A stretch of 64,000 nucleotides of DNA from Vombatus ursinus (taxonomy: Eukaryota; Chordata; Mammalia; Diprotodontia; Vombatidae): positions 23,702,380 through 23,766,379 of the forward strand of contig NW_020954610.1 of assembly GCF_900497805.2 (NCBI RefSeq), given 5' to 3'. Position numbers and translations under genes: made by a program. The first letter of the stretch is position 1, and every line of letters starts with the position of its first letter. This document shows, one piece after another, positions 23,585 to 34,189 of this stretch. Below the pieces are notes generated by a model. It saw only the letters and a list, made by a program, of their open reading frames with translations, ran no database searches and was not told where the DNA came from.

Positions 23585-23900
23585 ATACTTTATTCCACTT
23601 GATCCTTAGAACAATGCTGTGAAGTAGGTGCTATCATTATTCCCATTTTATAGATAATTAAACAGAAACCCTGAAAGATAAAATCAGTTGTCCAGTTTGA
23701 TGACATGTGGTATGGTGGAAGGTATAATAAATATGGGGTCAGTAGATTTGGATCAAACAGTGGTTCTTCTAGTTGATAGCAAGTTATCTTTCAACCAACC
23801 TTTCTTACAGTTTTTGACCTTGACTACATCGACTAACTTCTTTGCATGAAATTAAAATCTAAGTAAGGTATTTTCTATACCTAAATACTGTGATTTGGTT
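23585..23900. mobile_element. MIR fragment (minus) and faint MIR3-like sequence (plus)
   Basis: 23590-23700 carries CCACTTGATCCTTAGAACAA, GTAGGTGCTATCATTATTCC and ATTTTATAGATAATTAAACA (minus-strand MIR). 23712-23890 (GTATGGTGGAAGGTA.., GATTTGGATCAAAC) may be a decayed plus-strand MIR3. Confidence 0.5.
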
Positions 23901-24059
23901 GAGATAATACTAGTAAATATTCCATTGTCAATATAGTAGCAAGGAAAAAAAACAAATTAGGCCAAATTCTTCATGAAAACTTTCCCCTTGCAAACTATTG
24001 ACCACCATATACTTCACACGGTGTATGGTATATTATCAGGTAATGTATATTATAATTAC

Positions 24060-24212
24060 CTGCATGTATGTTTTATTTCCTAATCAGTTATAATCTCTAT
24101 GAGGGCAAGGACCATACTTTAGCTAAATTTTCTATCTCCCCCAGCATTTAGCTCAAGGCTATGCTCATAATAGACTCTAAATAAATATTTATTAAATAAA
24201 ATGAGTGAGTCA
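24060..24212 (+). mobile_element. L2 LINE 3' end
   Basis: TATGAGGGCAAGGACCATAC, CCCCCAGCATTTAGCTCAAG and ACTCTAAATAAATATTTATT form a typical L2 end. Confidence 0.8.
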
Positions 24213-24409
24213 GATTTCCTGACTATGTCAAAAGTTATATATGTTATGCTATAATGCAGTTGTATAAACATTATACCCCTTGCTGAATTTTTTTGACCTT
24301 GGTCAAGAGGCCTAACTTCTTTCAGACTTATTTTGTTCATATGTAAATCACTATAAAATGATTTCTCAAAAAGTGATCTGACTCAGTATCCATGGTCAAC
24401 ACTGTATTA

Positions 24410-24466
24410 TACACATATACGTACATATATACATATATACATACATATACACATAAACATATACAT
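24410..24466. repeat. (ATAC)n microsatellite
   Basis: Repeated ACATAT/ATACAT words. Confidence 0.9.
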
Positions 24467-24469
24467 GGG

Positions 24470-24845
24470 GGCCTAGGGCAATGATCCAACTGCAGCTCCT
24501 CATACTCTCTGGGCTAGCTAACTTTCTGCAAGTTTTCACACTGGGAATTTTAGATTTTTTGTGAAGGACCCATACCACACAGCTACACTTTAATTTTCTC
24601 AAGGTATTAAGGCCCTGATTATGAGCGTGTGTATATAGATACAATTCCCCTACTCACCTATTTAGCACTTGAGCCCTCCCCGATATGTTTCCACTCACCC
24701 AAACTAGCTACTCACTATAATAGTACATTTAGATCTGAAGCAGTGAGACAACAAAATAATAATAAGATCACAGTTACTTACAGTAAAAGAAATACAGTTT
24801 AAAATAAACACATAATTATTCATATATAAACCTGGGTCATTTTCT
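24470..24845. other. Unclassified DNA
   Basis: Nothing supported. Confidence 0.5.
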
Positions 24846-24848
24846 TAA

Positions 24849-26060
24849 TGGGGCAGCTGATGAAGTCATTAAGCATAAGAATATAAAGAGGAAAAAAATG
24901 AAGAGGTCCAAGTTGGATCCTTGTGATAATTCAAAGTTAGTGTGAGTGACATGAATGAAGATCCTTAAAATGAGAATGATTAGGCATAGTCAGACAGATT
25001 CCCCCAGGAGAGGGAAATGCCATGAAAACTCAGAAATGCAGACGCATCCAACAGGATAGTCAACAGTATCAAACATTGTGAAGAGGTCAAAAGACATGAA
25101 AATTGGGAAGTTGTCATTAGATCTAGTAATTAAGCATTCACTGGCAACTTTGAAGAGAACAGTTTCATGAGAGTAATGGAGTCAGAAGAGATTGTAGGGT
25201 ATTTATTTTGAGGTCAAATTCTGGAGAGTGGTTCAAGTCTGGAAGAATTCACTTAGACTATGTTCTCTATAGTTAATCAGAGCTTTTATATATGTGAAAA
25301 AGCAACATGGGCCTTTTTAGCGAGAAGCTAATGAAAGGCATTTATTGGGGTGTTGTACCCAAGTGGTCTGCTTCCCATCAGGCAGAGCCCCAGTAGGCTC
25401 TACTCCATGTGGGAGGCCAACCATAGTGGGCAGGCCCTACTCCCCTAAGGGAACAGAGCAGCCCCTGTTTCCTGTAGGAGGCAAAAGGCAGTTAGCCAGG
25501 TTAAAGGTAGGGTTTAAATACAATTTTATGGAATGGGGGAAAAGGGGACAAGAGAATGAAATGAACAATCATGGCTCCAAAATGCTTGGGATATCAGGTA
25601 GTCTGGAGGTACCTTTATCATACAGATAAGCAAAGGGAACAGGTGAGGGGAGGGGAAGAGCTGTTCTGGAATTGGGGGTGCTTTGTGGAAGCACATAGGC
25701 AAATCCACATTGAGGGGGGTGGGCTTCAATGCATAGTCTTCTTTGATCACTTTTATGGCTGGTCACATCCTGCATCCTGTTTGCTCCATCTGCCTAGAGC
25801 ACTCCTTTCGACCTCATCATTTAGAAGAGTGAAAGGAAAAGAAAAGGCACGAAGTATAGATAGTTCCCCCAAAAAACCTCCCTTACCCCCAACTGCTCCT
25901 TGGCCACACCCACCCACCAAGGAGTTTGGTTGAGAAAGAGAGAAAAGAAATAGAAGTATAGCTGGTAGGGATGGTGGGATCTAGGAATAGAGAGAAGTTG
26001 ATTAGAGGAGGGATAGAGCAAAGACAGTCTGCTAGAGAAGATGTGAGTAGTTGGGATAAA
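24849..26060 (-). pseudogene. L2 LINE ORF2 (reverse transcriptase) relic, split by an LTR
   Basis: The minus strand of 24849-25208 encodes L2 reverse transcriptase sequence; at 25056-25106 it reads FDLFTMFDTVDYPV, the polymerase motif A in the L2 form (DLSAAFDTVDH is usual). L2 sequence continues beyond the inserted LTR at 25820-25870 and 25925-26060 (GAGAAAGAGAGAAAAGAAAT, GGATAGAGCAAAGACAG). A further L2 piece lies at 26340-26470. About 55 C-rich bases at 25866-25921 do not match L2 and may be another insertion. Many substitutions mark it as ancient. Confidence 0.75.
25209..25818 (-). mobile_element. Solo LTR of an endogenous retrovirus (fossil)
   Basis: About 610 bases, starting TGAGGTC and ending CCTCATC(A) on the plus strand, with ATTT next to both ends (25205-25208 and 25819-25822). 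The minus strand has an AATAAA signal near its 3' part, which sets the orientation. No internal retroviral sequence adjoins, so it is a solo LTR. It resembles the LTR at 53.4-53.9 kb and sits within L2 sequence. Old; broken by definition. Confidence 0.75.
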
Positions 26061-26099
26061 GAGTATACCTAGACCCAGATTAGTGTGAGTGATGAATCC

Positions 26100-26340
26100 C
26101 ATGTATTTGAATTCACACTTTCAAAGTTATAATTATATTCATGTTGAATAATATTTGGTTCCAGCCCAATGAAAATAAATAGCACAACTTCTAACAATGC
26201 AACCACTTCAAGGGATCCACCCTAATCATTACTTTGATGTACATATGGGTTGACCTTTGTAAGGAGAAATGCTAACTTTCAATCAGAAATTGCAGTGAGG
26301 AAAAAAATGGTAGGGGATGATGATAAGATATTATAAAGTA
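26100..26340. other. Unclassified DNA
   Basis: Short stretch between L2 pieces; nothing supported. Confidence 0.4.
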
Positions 26341-26519
26341 AGAAAGTGGGGAGACAATGGAGCTTACCCTAATAGTCTTAGTTAAATAGGAGTTGAGGAC
26401 TTTAGCTTAGGTGGTGGGGAGAGGTGCTCTGAGAAATGAGGAGAAAAGACTGGGAATAACTATTGTGGAAAATAGAATAGAAAATTAATTAGGGAGGAGT
26501 GAAGGGAAAAGGGAAGGAT

Positions 26520-26855
26520 AGAGTTTAGAACTCAAAATTTTAAAAAGTTAAAAATTGTCTTTATGTATAATTGGGAAAAAAAATGAAATATTATTAAAAA
26601 TAAATTAGGCAGGTGAACAGAATTTTGCTGCGGGAACAATTGAGAATAGATAACATGAATTTTTAATAGACCTAGTAAGCAGGGTGTTGTCCAATTCTGT
26701 TCATATATCTCAAGGAAGTCAAGGGCAGAGGAAAAGAACCCATGTTTACAAGAATATTTATGTCATATCTTTTGTTGCTGATGTTGTGGCAAAAAACTGG
26801 AAACAAAATAGGAGGCTCTCATTTAGGGAATGGTTGTGCAACTAACAGATAATAC
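26520..26855 (+). mobile_element. L1 3'UTR fragments
   Basis: 26525-26605 ends like marsupial L1 (TTTAGAACTCAAAATTTTAA, AAATTGTCTTTATGTATAAT, then an A-rich tail). 26715-26850 carries a different part of the L1 3'UTR (TGTGGCAAAAAACTGGAAAC, TTAGGGAATGGTTGTGC). Confidence 0.65.
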
Positions 26856-27235
26856 AGTTCCTAATTAGCTCCCAATGAAGGGGTCAGGCAGCATCTTTTT
26901 GAAGCTGATCTCCAAGAAACTTTGTCCTTAGATTTGGCAATTAGTTTCATGAGAATAATGAAGGCAGAAACTATGAAGCTTCACCAACAGGTTAAATAAA
27001 GGTCCTGCCCTTAGACAGGCACCCCTCTCCTCAAGTTCTTGTCCTAGATGATTGTAATGTGACTGACTCAGGCTAGATCCCCCATTAGTTTAGTTTCAGG
27101 GAGGGTTGGAAGGAAATCAGATACTCATGGGTCATTTAATAGTTAACAAAAAGGAAGTTTACTTAGCCCCATCATAGAAAGGGTACTCAACAGTCATACT
27201 ATAGTTCAGTTCAGTGGTTTCAAGATAAATTAGAA
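26856..27235. other. Unclassified DNA
   Basis: Complexity is higher than average and an old LTR is possible, but no ends are visible. Confidence 0.35.
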
Positions 27236-27284
27236 GGGGGGGGGGGAGAATAAACCCCTACCTAATCCTTAGGGGCTGCAAATT

Positions 27285-27394
27285 AACCTTTTTTATGTTG
27301 TATTGTATTTTTATTTCTTTTGTAAACATTTTCCAATTTTGAGCTAAACTCAACAGTTTTGAAGGCTTGTGGCACTTAAAGTTTGACACCTCTG
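27285..27394 (+). mobile_element. hAT-type DNA transposon end fragment
   Basis: Ends in GTTTGACACCTCTG, the terminal inverted repeat (GTTTGACACCCCTG) of a common mammalian hAT group, preceded by TTGTATTTTTATTTCTTTTG and TTTTCCAATTTTGAGC. The other terminus is not recognisable. Confidence 0.55.
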
Positions 27395-28056
27395 CCTTAG
27401 GCAACTGGGAATCTAGTCCATAAGGCTAGATTCCCCCAGAAAGTTATGGCAAGCTAGGCTGGAGCCTAAGCTGGGGCCACCAAGTCCCAGGGACTGCAAT
27501 CAATCAATCAATTAAACAAACATACAAAAACATACTAAAACAAACAATATAGCAAACAAACGAACCTCAGGGGGAGGGTAAGTCTGGTAGTTGGTGATAC
27601 AACCCAAACCTGTAGGAATTGAATTCCACTTCCTCTAGGAGCCCGTTCAACTCAAACTATGCCCTGATACAGTGATGCTATAGGTGTCCTTGCTTACCTA
27701 GGAGGTCTTCAGGGCAAGTTGGTCAAGACTTTCCTCTTCTTCAATCCATTTCTCTCATTCTCATTCAGCCGTTCAGGTCTACCATTCAACCCTAGGGGAA
27801 ATTTTGCCTATGCCAAGTCTACCTCTTTGTGCACAGTCCAAAAGGGACAACTGGAGTCAGCGACATATTGGTGAATATTTAACAGCTGGATCTCTAAAAA
27901 TAATTTATATGCGACACATTTTTATGTTTTTAATATAAATATGCATCATTAACATTTTTATTAATCACTTTCTTCAATCTAGACAATCAACAAAACAAAT
28001 CAAGCCCTGATTCATAGTGTTTGGCAGTTTCTGAAGTATAAATACACTGAAAATTT
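27395..28056. other. Unclassified DNA with an (AATC)/(AAAC) tract
   Basis: CAATCAATCAATCAATT and AAACAAAC words fill 27497-27560. The rest shows no supported feature. Confidence 0.45.
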
Positions 28057-28064
28057 AACAATTG

Positions 28065-28191
28065 GAGGCAGCTAGGTGATGCAGTGGATAGAGTACTGGC
28101 CCTGCAGTCAGGAGGACCTGAATCCAGAGACTTACTAGCTGTGTGACCCTGGGCAACTCAGTTAACCCTGATTGCCTCAAAAAAACAAACA
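28065..28191 (+). mobile_element. WSINE1-type SINE with target-site duplication
   Basis: GAGGCAGCTAGGTGATGCAG, AGTCAGGAGGACCTGAATCC, TTACTAGCTGTGTGACCC and an AAAAAAACAAAC tail, bracketed by AACAATTG at 28057-28064 and 28192-28199. The A-rich tail implies L1-driven insertion. Confidence 0.93.
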
Positions 28192-28199
28192 AACAATTG

Positions 28200-29090
28200 T
28201 CTATCACAAACAGGTAGGAAATGCTTCCATCATACCTCTGCCTTTGAATAGCTAGATGGACATGGTCTTCCTTAGGTGACCTTCCCATTGGGTGGCTTAA
28301 TAAACTCACTTGGCACTGGGCTCTAAGATAGAAGAGGCTATGAAAGACTAGACATGGCTGCCTTTCTGTGTTGCCTCTTTTCCTTATGTGTAAGCTCTAG
28401 TCTCAGGGATAACCCCCAATAAATTTAGGCTCTAACTACAGCCACCATGACTAGTCAACTTAAAGCTTCCTAGGCTTTATCACTGACCTCGAATGGCCTC
28501 AGTGACAGCTAAGCCACAGGTGCTGCTATGAGGATGAATGGCTTTGCTCCTCAGAGATTATTTCTCATTGATTGGCAGGAGCTGTACTATAGGGCATGCC
28601 CAAATTATTTCTTTATTTTGACCAAAAAGAATCTAGGGAAAACTTATTCCAGTTTTCACATCAGAGAACGTAATTTATTCCTCTAATTAGCCAAGCCAGT
28701 GATATTTAGCTTTTGCAATATAATAACAACAATAACTAACATAATGTTGTGTTTTAAAGAGAATCATCTATTTTAAAGAGCTTGAGAAGCTTCCATTTAC
28801 AGACAAAAAACTGAAACATAACTGGAGTTATGGAAACATTCGGAACTTGAGCTGTGTTTTCATTGGTAGAGATAACTCTCTCTAGCAAGAAACTTACTCT
28901 ACCTATATGCCATTTATGCAATTTGTTGTAACCCAAGTCACTAATTTTCCCCTGGTCACACAGGACCTGAATTCCAGTACTCCAGATTCTGAGGCTTGCT
29001 TTCCAGCCACTTCATGACTTTTGTGTAGTTTTTGTAAACTGCAGAGGAAGAAATGGGTTCAGAGAACATAAGTGACTTTCATCTGAGGCA
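28200..29090. other. Unclassified DNA containing one copy of an 87-bp repeat
   Basis: 28741-28827 is identical to 30795-30881 (see that entry). The remainder, including a GC-richer 28260-28600, shows no supported gene or family. Confidence 0.5.
28741..28827 (+). repeat. 87-bp exact direct repeat, copy 1
   Basis: Every base equals 30795-30881; the match begins ATAATGTTGTG and ends CATAACTGGAG, and the flanks differ at once on both sides. Confidence 0.97.
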
Positions 29091-29222
29091 GTCTGGTATC
29101 GCAGTAGATAGAATAGTAGACCTGGAGTCAGAAAGACCTGAGTCTGAATCTGAACTCAAAAACTTCCTACCTTACTACCCTGGGCAAGTCACTTAACCTC
29201 TATTTGCCTGGGTTTACTTACT

Positions 29223-29710
29223 GTGTTGTTCAGTTGTTTTAGTCATACCCGGGTCTTTGTGACTCTTCTAAGTTTTTCTTGGCAAAGATATTGGAGCAGT
29301 TTGCCATTTGTTTCTCCAGCTCATATTACAGGTGAAGAACTAAAACAAATAGGGTCAGTGACTTGCCCAGAGTCACACAGCTAGCAAGTATCTGAGGACA
29401 GATTTGAACTTAGGAAGATATCTTCCTTTAGATACAAGCATACCTATTTGTGTTTAATGGTAGCCATGATGGGGGAGGGGGAGGGGGTGGGAAGAGAAGA
29501 AAAAAAATCAAAAAGAGAAATTTACGTGATAGCTATTATATATTTAAAAAGAGAAGCAAGTTGTACATAATAGATTGCAGTTTCATGTGCAATCGTCTTT
29601 TTTAAAAAATTATACTATGCTATGGAAATGGTTGTTTTATTCCATAAATTAAAAAAAAAAAGATATCTTCCTGACTTCAGGCCCAGCACTCTATCCACTG
29701 CATCTGCCCA
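29223..29710 (-). mobile_element. Mar-1 CORE-SINE nested in MIR and itself interrupted
   Basis: Two pieces, 29223-29427 and 29661-29710, together make one minus-strand Mar-1. TTACTTACT at 29214-29222 and 29711-29719 is its target duplication within the MIR. Confidence 0.9.
29428..29660 (+). mobile_element. 5'-truncated L1 3' end inserted in the Mar-1
   Basis: Flanked by AGATATCTTCCT at 29416-29427 and 29661-29672 (12 of 12). The body has GGTAGCCATGATGGGGGAGG, ACATAATAGATTGCAGTTTC and TATTCCATAAATTAAAA and ends in poly-A. These words match the 3'UTR type seen in L1 copy A, so this is a short L1 insertion. Confidence 0.85.
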
Positions 29711-29914
29711 TTACTTACTTGTAAACTGGAACTACCTATCTCCTGCGGTTGTTACAAAGATCAATTAAGATAATATTTATAAATCACTTAGCACAGTGCT
29801 CATCACATATTAGGTGCTCTTAACAAATACTTATTTTCTTCCCTTTCCTTTTCCCTCCCTGCATACAACTAATAAGTCAAAACCAGTACTCAAGCCCAGA
29901 TAATCTAATGCAAC

Positions 29915-30560
29915 TAACTGACTAATCAATAAGCATTTAGTAAATGTTTACTAGGTATCAAGGCACTATGCTTGGGAAAGAAAGATCATTTTAAAGAGTC
30001 TCAGTCCTCAAGGAGTAGAGCCGGGAGAAGCATGTATATATAGGCATATGTGAAACAAATAATAGATAATTTTGAGGAGGAAGTAACTAGAGTACTAGCC
30101 AGTGTGGTAGCTACCGTATAGTAGCTAGAGCTAGCTATAGTAGCTAGAGGACACAAGTAAAACATATTATTCTAGCTAAGCATTTAAGGAAACTAGGAAT
30201 TCTAAGAAATGCATATGAGTAAGCATTCCAGGTTTGAGGAATAGCTTGGGTAAAGTCATAGAATTGGAGATGGATTGTTTTATGTGAGAAATAGTAAGAA
30301 AGACAGTTTGTTTGGGCCATGATGTTTATGAAGGGGAATAGAGTGTATGTAACAAGGCTGGAAAGGTAGGTTGGAGCCAGGTTTTGAAGGACTTCAAATG
30401 ACAAACCAAGGGAGTTATATTTGCCTTAGAAATAATAGGGAGCCTCTGGAGTTTATTAAATAGGGGACTAACACAGTCTGACCTGATTTTTAGGAAAATC
30501 ACTTTGACAGCTCTGTGCAAGATGGATTAAAGTAGGAAGAATTATGAGGCAAAGAAGACA
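29915..30560 (-). mobile_element. L2 LINE 3' region
   Basis: Reverse-complement L2 over about 600 bases: AATAAGCATTTAGTAAATG, TCAGTCCTCAAGGAGTAGAG, CATTCCAGGTTTGAGG, AGGTTTTGAAGGACTTCAAA, TGGAGTTTATTAAATAGGGG, AGGAAAATCACTTTGACAGC. A local TAGCTA/CTAGCT duplication sits at 30100-30150. Confidence 0.88.
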
Positions 30561-30794
30561 ACTACATCATGCTGCTTTTTTTTTCTACTACGTATTTTTG
30601 GAGATTTGTTTACCTGTAAGCCATATAATAGTCACTAATCCTGTATAAAAGTAAAGTTGATATTACTCTTAAACCATACCCAGAATTATTATTGGTATCA
30701 GTATTCAAGTGAGAATTTAGGGGGCCTGTACTTTCATTTACTTCTATGGAAGCTGGGTTACTGAGCAACAATAGCATAAACAAGATGGGTAGGG

Positions 30795-30881
30795 ATAATG
30801 TTGTGTTTTAAAGAGAATCATCTATTTTAAAGAGCTTGAGAAGCTTCCATTTACAGACAAAAAACTGAAACATAACTGGAG
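30795..30881 (+). repeat. 87-bp exact direct repeat, copy 2
   Basis: Identical to 28741-28827, 2,054 bases away and in the same orientation. It belongs to no family I recognise, although TTTACAGACAAAAAACTGAA faintly recalls a MIR core. Confidence 0.97.
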
Positions 30882-31119
30882 GTAATTACTATGCATGTAG
30901 TAATTTAGTGCTTTGATTTTTTTAAATTAGAAATAATTTTCAATCAGTTCATTATAGTAGTTATTTTATTAAGCAGGATTCCATTATCCTTGGCTTGATC
31001 CTTAATGTTTTTAATTTGAAAATAATAAAAATATTACAATATAATCTCTCTTCACTAGTTTGGTCTTTCCTTCTCCCACCAATTAGTGAGGCTTTTTTAG
31101 TGTCTCTTAAAATCTAATC

Positions 31120-31322
31120 CAGAGGTGGGGAACCTGCAGCCTTGAACCCACATGTGGCCTTCCAGGTCCTTGGGTGTGGCCTTTTGACTGAGTCCAAGTT
31201 TTACAGAACAAATCCTTTTATTAAGGGGATTTGTTCTGTGAAATTTGGATTCAGTCAAAGGGCTGCACTTGGGGATCTAGAGGGCTATATGTGGCCTTGA
31301 GGCCGCAGGTTCCCCACTCCTG
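31120..31322. mobile_element. hAT-type MITE, near-perfect hairpin
   Basis: Terminal inverted repeats CAGAGGTGGGGAACCTGCAG and (read inward) CAGGAGTGGGGAACCTGCGG bound 203 bases. The inverted symmetry continues inside: GACTGAGTCCAAGTTTTACA with AGAACAAATCC is mirrored by GGATTTGTTCTGTGAAATTT with GGATTCAGTC across a TTTTATTAAG centre. There is no transposase frame. The CAG..CTG ends fit hAT; the 8 bases on each side do not match well, so the target duplication has decayed. Confidence 0.85.
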
Positions 31323-31324
31323 GC

Positions 31325-31595
31325 AATCAATTAGATTTAAGTCACATGATCTAGGGGAACTCAGATCAAGGTGTAACAGGTATTACTATGCTGTAAAAGT
31401 AGTGCAGTAGCTCTTGAAATGTATGACTAAATGGTTCCATTTCTGTATCTCTATGTCTATCAGATTATTTTAAAGTTTAGTCTCCATGAAGGAAAATATG
31501 ATCATTGATTTAGAGCTGGAAAGATAATTCAAGACACCTTGCCTTCTCCTCTACAATGGGACCTTTGCTTTGTAAAACATAGTTGAGACATCAGT
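31325..31595. other. Unclassified DNA
   Basis: Nothing supported. Confidence 0.4.
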
Positions 31596-31604
31596 CAAGA
31601 CTTA

Positions 31605-31932
31605 CTTGCACAACTACAAAAAACTAGTGAGGAAAATGCTACCTACATCCAGAGAAAGAACTATGGAGTCTGAATACAGATCGAAGCATACTATTTTCAC
31701 TTTTTTTTTCTCAAGGTTTTTCCCTTTTGTTCTGATTCTTCTTTCACAACATGACTAATGTGGAAATATGTTTAACACGATTGTACATGTATAACCTATA
31801 TGAGATTGCTTGTTGCCTTTGGGAGGGGGGAGAAAAATTTGGAATCCAAAATTTTAGAAAAATGAATGTTAAAAATTATCTTTAGATGTAACTGGAAAAA
31901 TAAAATACTATTAAGTGGAAAAAGAAAAAAAA
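31605..31932 (+). mobile_element. 5'-truncated L1 3'UTR
   Basis: AATGCTACCTACATCCAGAG, AAGAACTATGGAGTCTGAAT, TCACAACATGACTAATGTGG, TTGCTTGTTGCCTTTGGGAG and GGAAAAATAAAATACTATTA follow the marsupial L1 3' end to its A-rich tail. Confidence 0.88.
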
Positions 31933-31934
31933 CA

Positions 31935-33435
31935 AAATTAGAGGAAATTCTAGATTTCAGTTAAAAAAAGTTCTTCTTGTCCCCAAAGGGCTTAAACAGA
32001 AAGAATGGTCAGAAGTTACAGGAGGACAGATTTAATGTTTATAATTACAAGTTATAAACTTCACTTTTAAAATTAGATATGTCTCAAAATGGAATGAGCT
32101 GCCTTGAGAGAATATTAGTTTCTTGTTCCTGGCAGTATTGTTGTAGTGAAAATTTATGCTTCAGAGAAAGGATGGACAAGATGACCTCCACATTTCCTTC
32201 CAACTTCTATATTTAATGATGGGACAATTTTACTTTGGGATCACTAATTCTTTTTGGTTTGGTGGGTCATGGATTATTCAAACATGAGACCATAGCATTG
32301 ATACTGATTTTCTCTGCCTTTTGTTGCTTGCCTAGAATTGTCCCATGAAAATGTCACCTTTGAAATTTAACTTCAACTGAGCAAGAAAAATATTTTCTAA
32401 AAGATCAAAGGCTATTTGATCTTGAACACTAAACAAAAAGATAATGATTTTACTTACCTGTAAATGTAACAGAAAATGCTTAAGAAAGTATATTTGATAA
32501 AGCATATAAAATATTTTTCTTCATTTGAAAATATCTTATACATTTCACATTCCATCTGAAGACACAATAGATTCCATCATGCTGTACCACTGGGCTTAAT
32601 TATATAGTCCTATTTTACGTCATACTCCTATTGAAGTCAGTGTATATTTTGCCTAAGATCAATATAATCAAGGACAGTGTGCTTTTCCCATAGACTATAA
32701 GGTACTATAAATTTGGTTTTTCAATTACAAATTGATTAGATAGGTTCTTTAATGTTGTGAAGTACCCAGAAATATATTGAGCCAGTGGGATTTGTCTGGG
32801 ATAGGCTAAACAGTTTAGCACATCTGATTGTTGTTTTTTGAAATGAAGATATCAATGGATTGTTTCACTTTCAGCCTGAATATCACCACCAGCACCCATT
32901 GAAATCATTGCTTTTGATGTTTTTTTTTCTTTCCTTTGCAGTGTTTTATGTTTTCCATTTGAGATGAAACAAAAACTTTCATTTTGTTTTTATTTTCTCC
33001 TCCCCCTTAAAAACCATCACACAGAAATTCAGAAAACTCAGTATTAAACTTTGCTGTTTTCTTGATGGTGCTTTGAGAAGATGTTGTCAAATTTGAAATC
33101 TAAAGTAACATTTTGATTAACTAAAAAAAATAAGATTCACTGAGAGTTTGAAGAAAAACCTCACAAAAAATTAACAGGGTTTATCTTCCTAAGTTGCCAT
33201 CAAATTACCCTTTTACTTCCTACTCTTTCCCTTCCAAAGAAAAATCATTCTCTCATGGGAGGTCCAGTCTTTTGTACCTTCCTCTATAACTATACAGGGA
33301 TGACATTTCCCATGAGACTATACTTCTCTGGACTTTGTCATTATTCCTAAGAAAACTTTATTCTGGGACATCACTTCAACCCTGGAAATCACACCTAGGA
33401 AGTTCCCTCTGCCCCTGGGGCCCCTCTCTCTGATT
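31935..33435. other. Unclassified DNA
   Basis: About 1.5 kb without a supported repeat. It lacks long frames with domains; it may hold unique or conserved non-coding sequence. Confidence 0.45.
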
Positions 33436-33439
33436 GAAT

Positions 33440-33622
33440 GGCTTCCTCTTTTTTCCCCCTTTTCAGTTTCCTTTTATGTGAGTCTTATTTACTAGAATGT
33501 AAGCTCCCTGAAGGAAGACACTTTACTTTTTTTTTTACTGTGTTTATATTCTGAGTATTTGTCATGGTGTCTTGCACATAGTAAAAGCTTCATAAATACT
33601 CCCTGACTATTGACTAAGAAGA
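33440..33622 (+). mobile_element. L2 LINE 3' end
   Basis: TTTACTAGAATGTAAGCTCC, CTGAAGGAAGACACTTTAC, GTGTCTTGCACATAGTAAAA and GCTTCATAAATACTCCCTGA follow the L2 end. Confidence 0.8.
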
Positions 33623-34020
33623 GCTCATGGGAATTTAGTAATCATTCACAGTCTACATTTGTTTTATGACAATTTTTTCTTAGTCAATAAATGTCAAAAT
33701 TGGTAGAAATTAGTAAAAGTATATCAATGGAAATTTGAATTTGTAACTGTGTGGCTATGGGCCTGTTGATCCCCTGTGACAACCCCTTCTTTTGCAATAA
33801 CGCCACTACTTTCCTCTTCAGTTTTTAACTGGAAAACCCTGGATTCCCTTGATTCTCATTTGAGTTCTTTATCACCCAGCTTTGTCTGAAGAAGGGGAAT
33901 GTAATCTTTTTTCATTATGTCTAGTATTCCTTGATGAAATGATTTCACAATTTTAAAGGGTTTTTAAAGAGGGTTTAAAAATATTATATTTGTCTCATAA
34001 TACTCCCCTATTCACACACC

Positions 34021-34085
34021 CCTGAGGCATCTAGGTGGCTCAGTGGGTAGAACACTGGGCTTGGAATCAGGAAAACTCCTACTAA
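34021..34085 (+). mobile_element. SINE head fragment (WSINE1 or Mar-1)
   Basis: GAGGCATCTAGGTGGCTCAG and GAACACTGGGCTTGGAATCA are the tRNA-like head only; the element stops after about 65 bases, next to a strong inverted repeat. Confidence 0.7.
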
Positions 34086-34100
34086 GTTTTAGTAGGGCTT

Positions 34101-34185
34101 TTTAGCAGGTAGTAATCTCATTAAATAATTTGGCCTAATCATTTGGAGTAGAACTAAAAATTGAATGCGATTACTACCTGCTAAA
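34101..34185. repeat. 17-bp perfect inverted repeat, 51-base loop
   Basis: TTTAGCAGGTAGTAATC (34101-34117) is mirrored by GATTACTACCTGCTAAA (34169-34185). ATTACTACCT recurs once more at 34211-34220, and CTACTAA/TTAGTAG at about 34079-34094 forms a second small hairpin. Confidence 0.9.
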
Positions 34186-34189
34186 TATT

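Larger units (their letters stand above)
29095..29838 (+). mobile_element. MIR SINE, host of two nested insertions
   Basis: The 5' part (29095-29222) has CAGTCTGGTATCGCAGTAG, GGAGTCAGAAAGACC and GGGCAAGTCACTTAACC. The 3' part (29720-29838) has TCCTGCGGTTGTTACAAAG and AGCACAGTGCTCATCACATA. A Mar-1 lies between. Confidence 0.85.

Noticed and set aside
25345-25933. Frames of 94 and 120 residues
   Set aside because: They lie in a solo LTR and adjoining L2; no domain.
27497-27560. CRISPR-like array from AATC/AAAC words
   Set aside because: Units are 4-5 bases with no spacers; it is a simple repeat.
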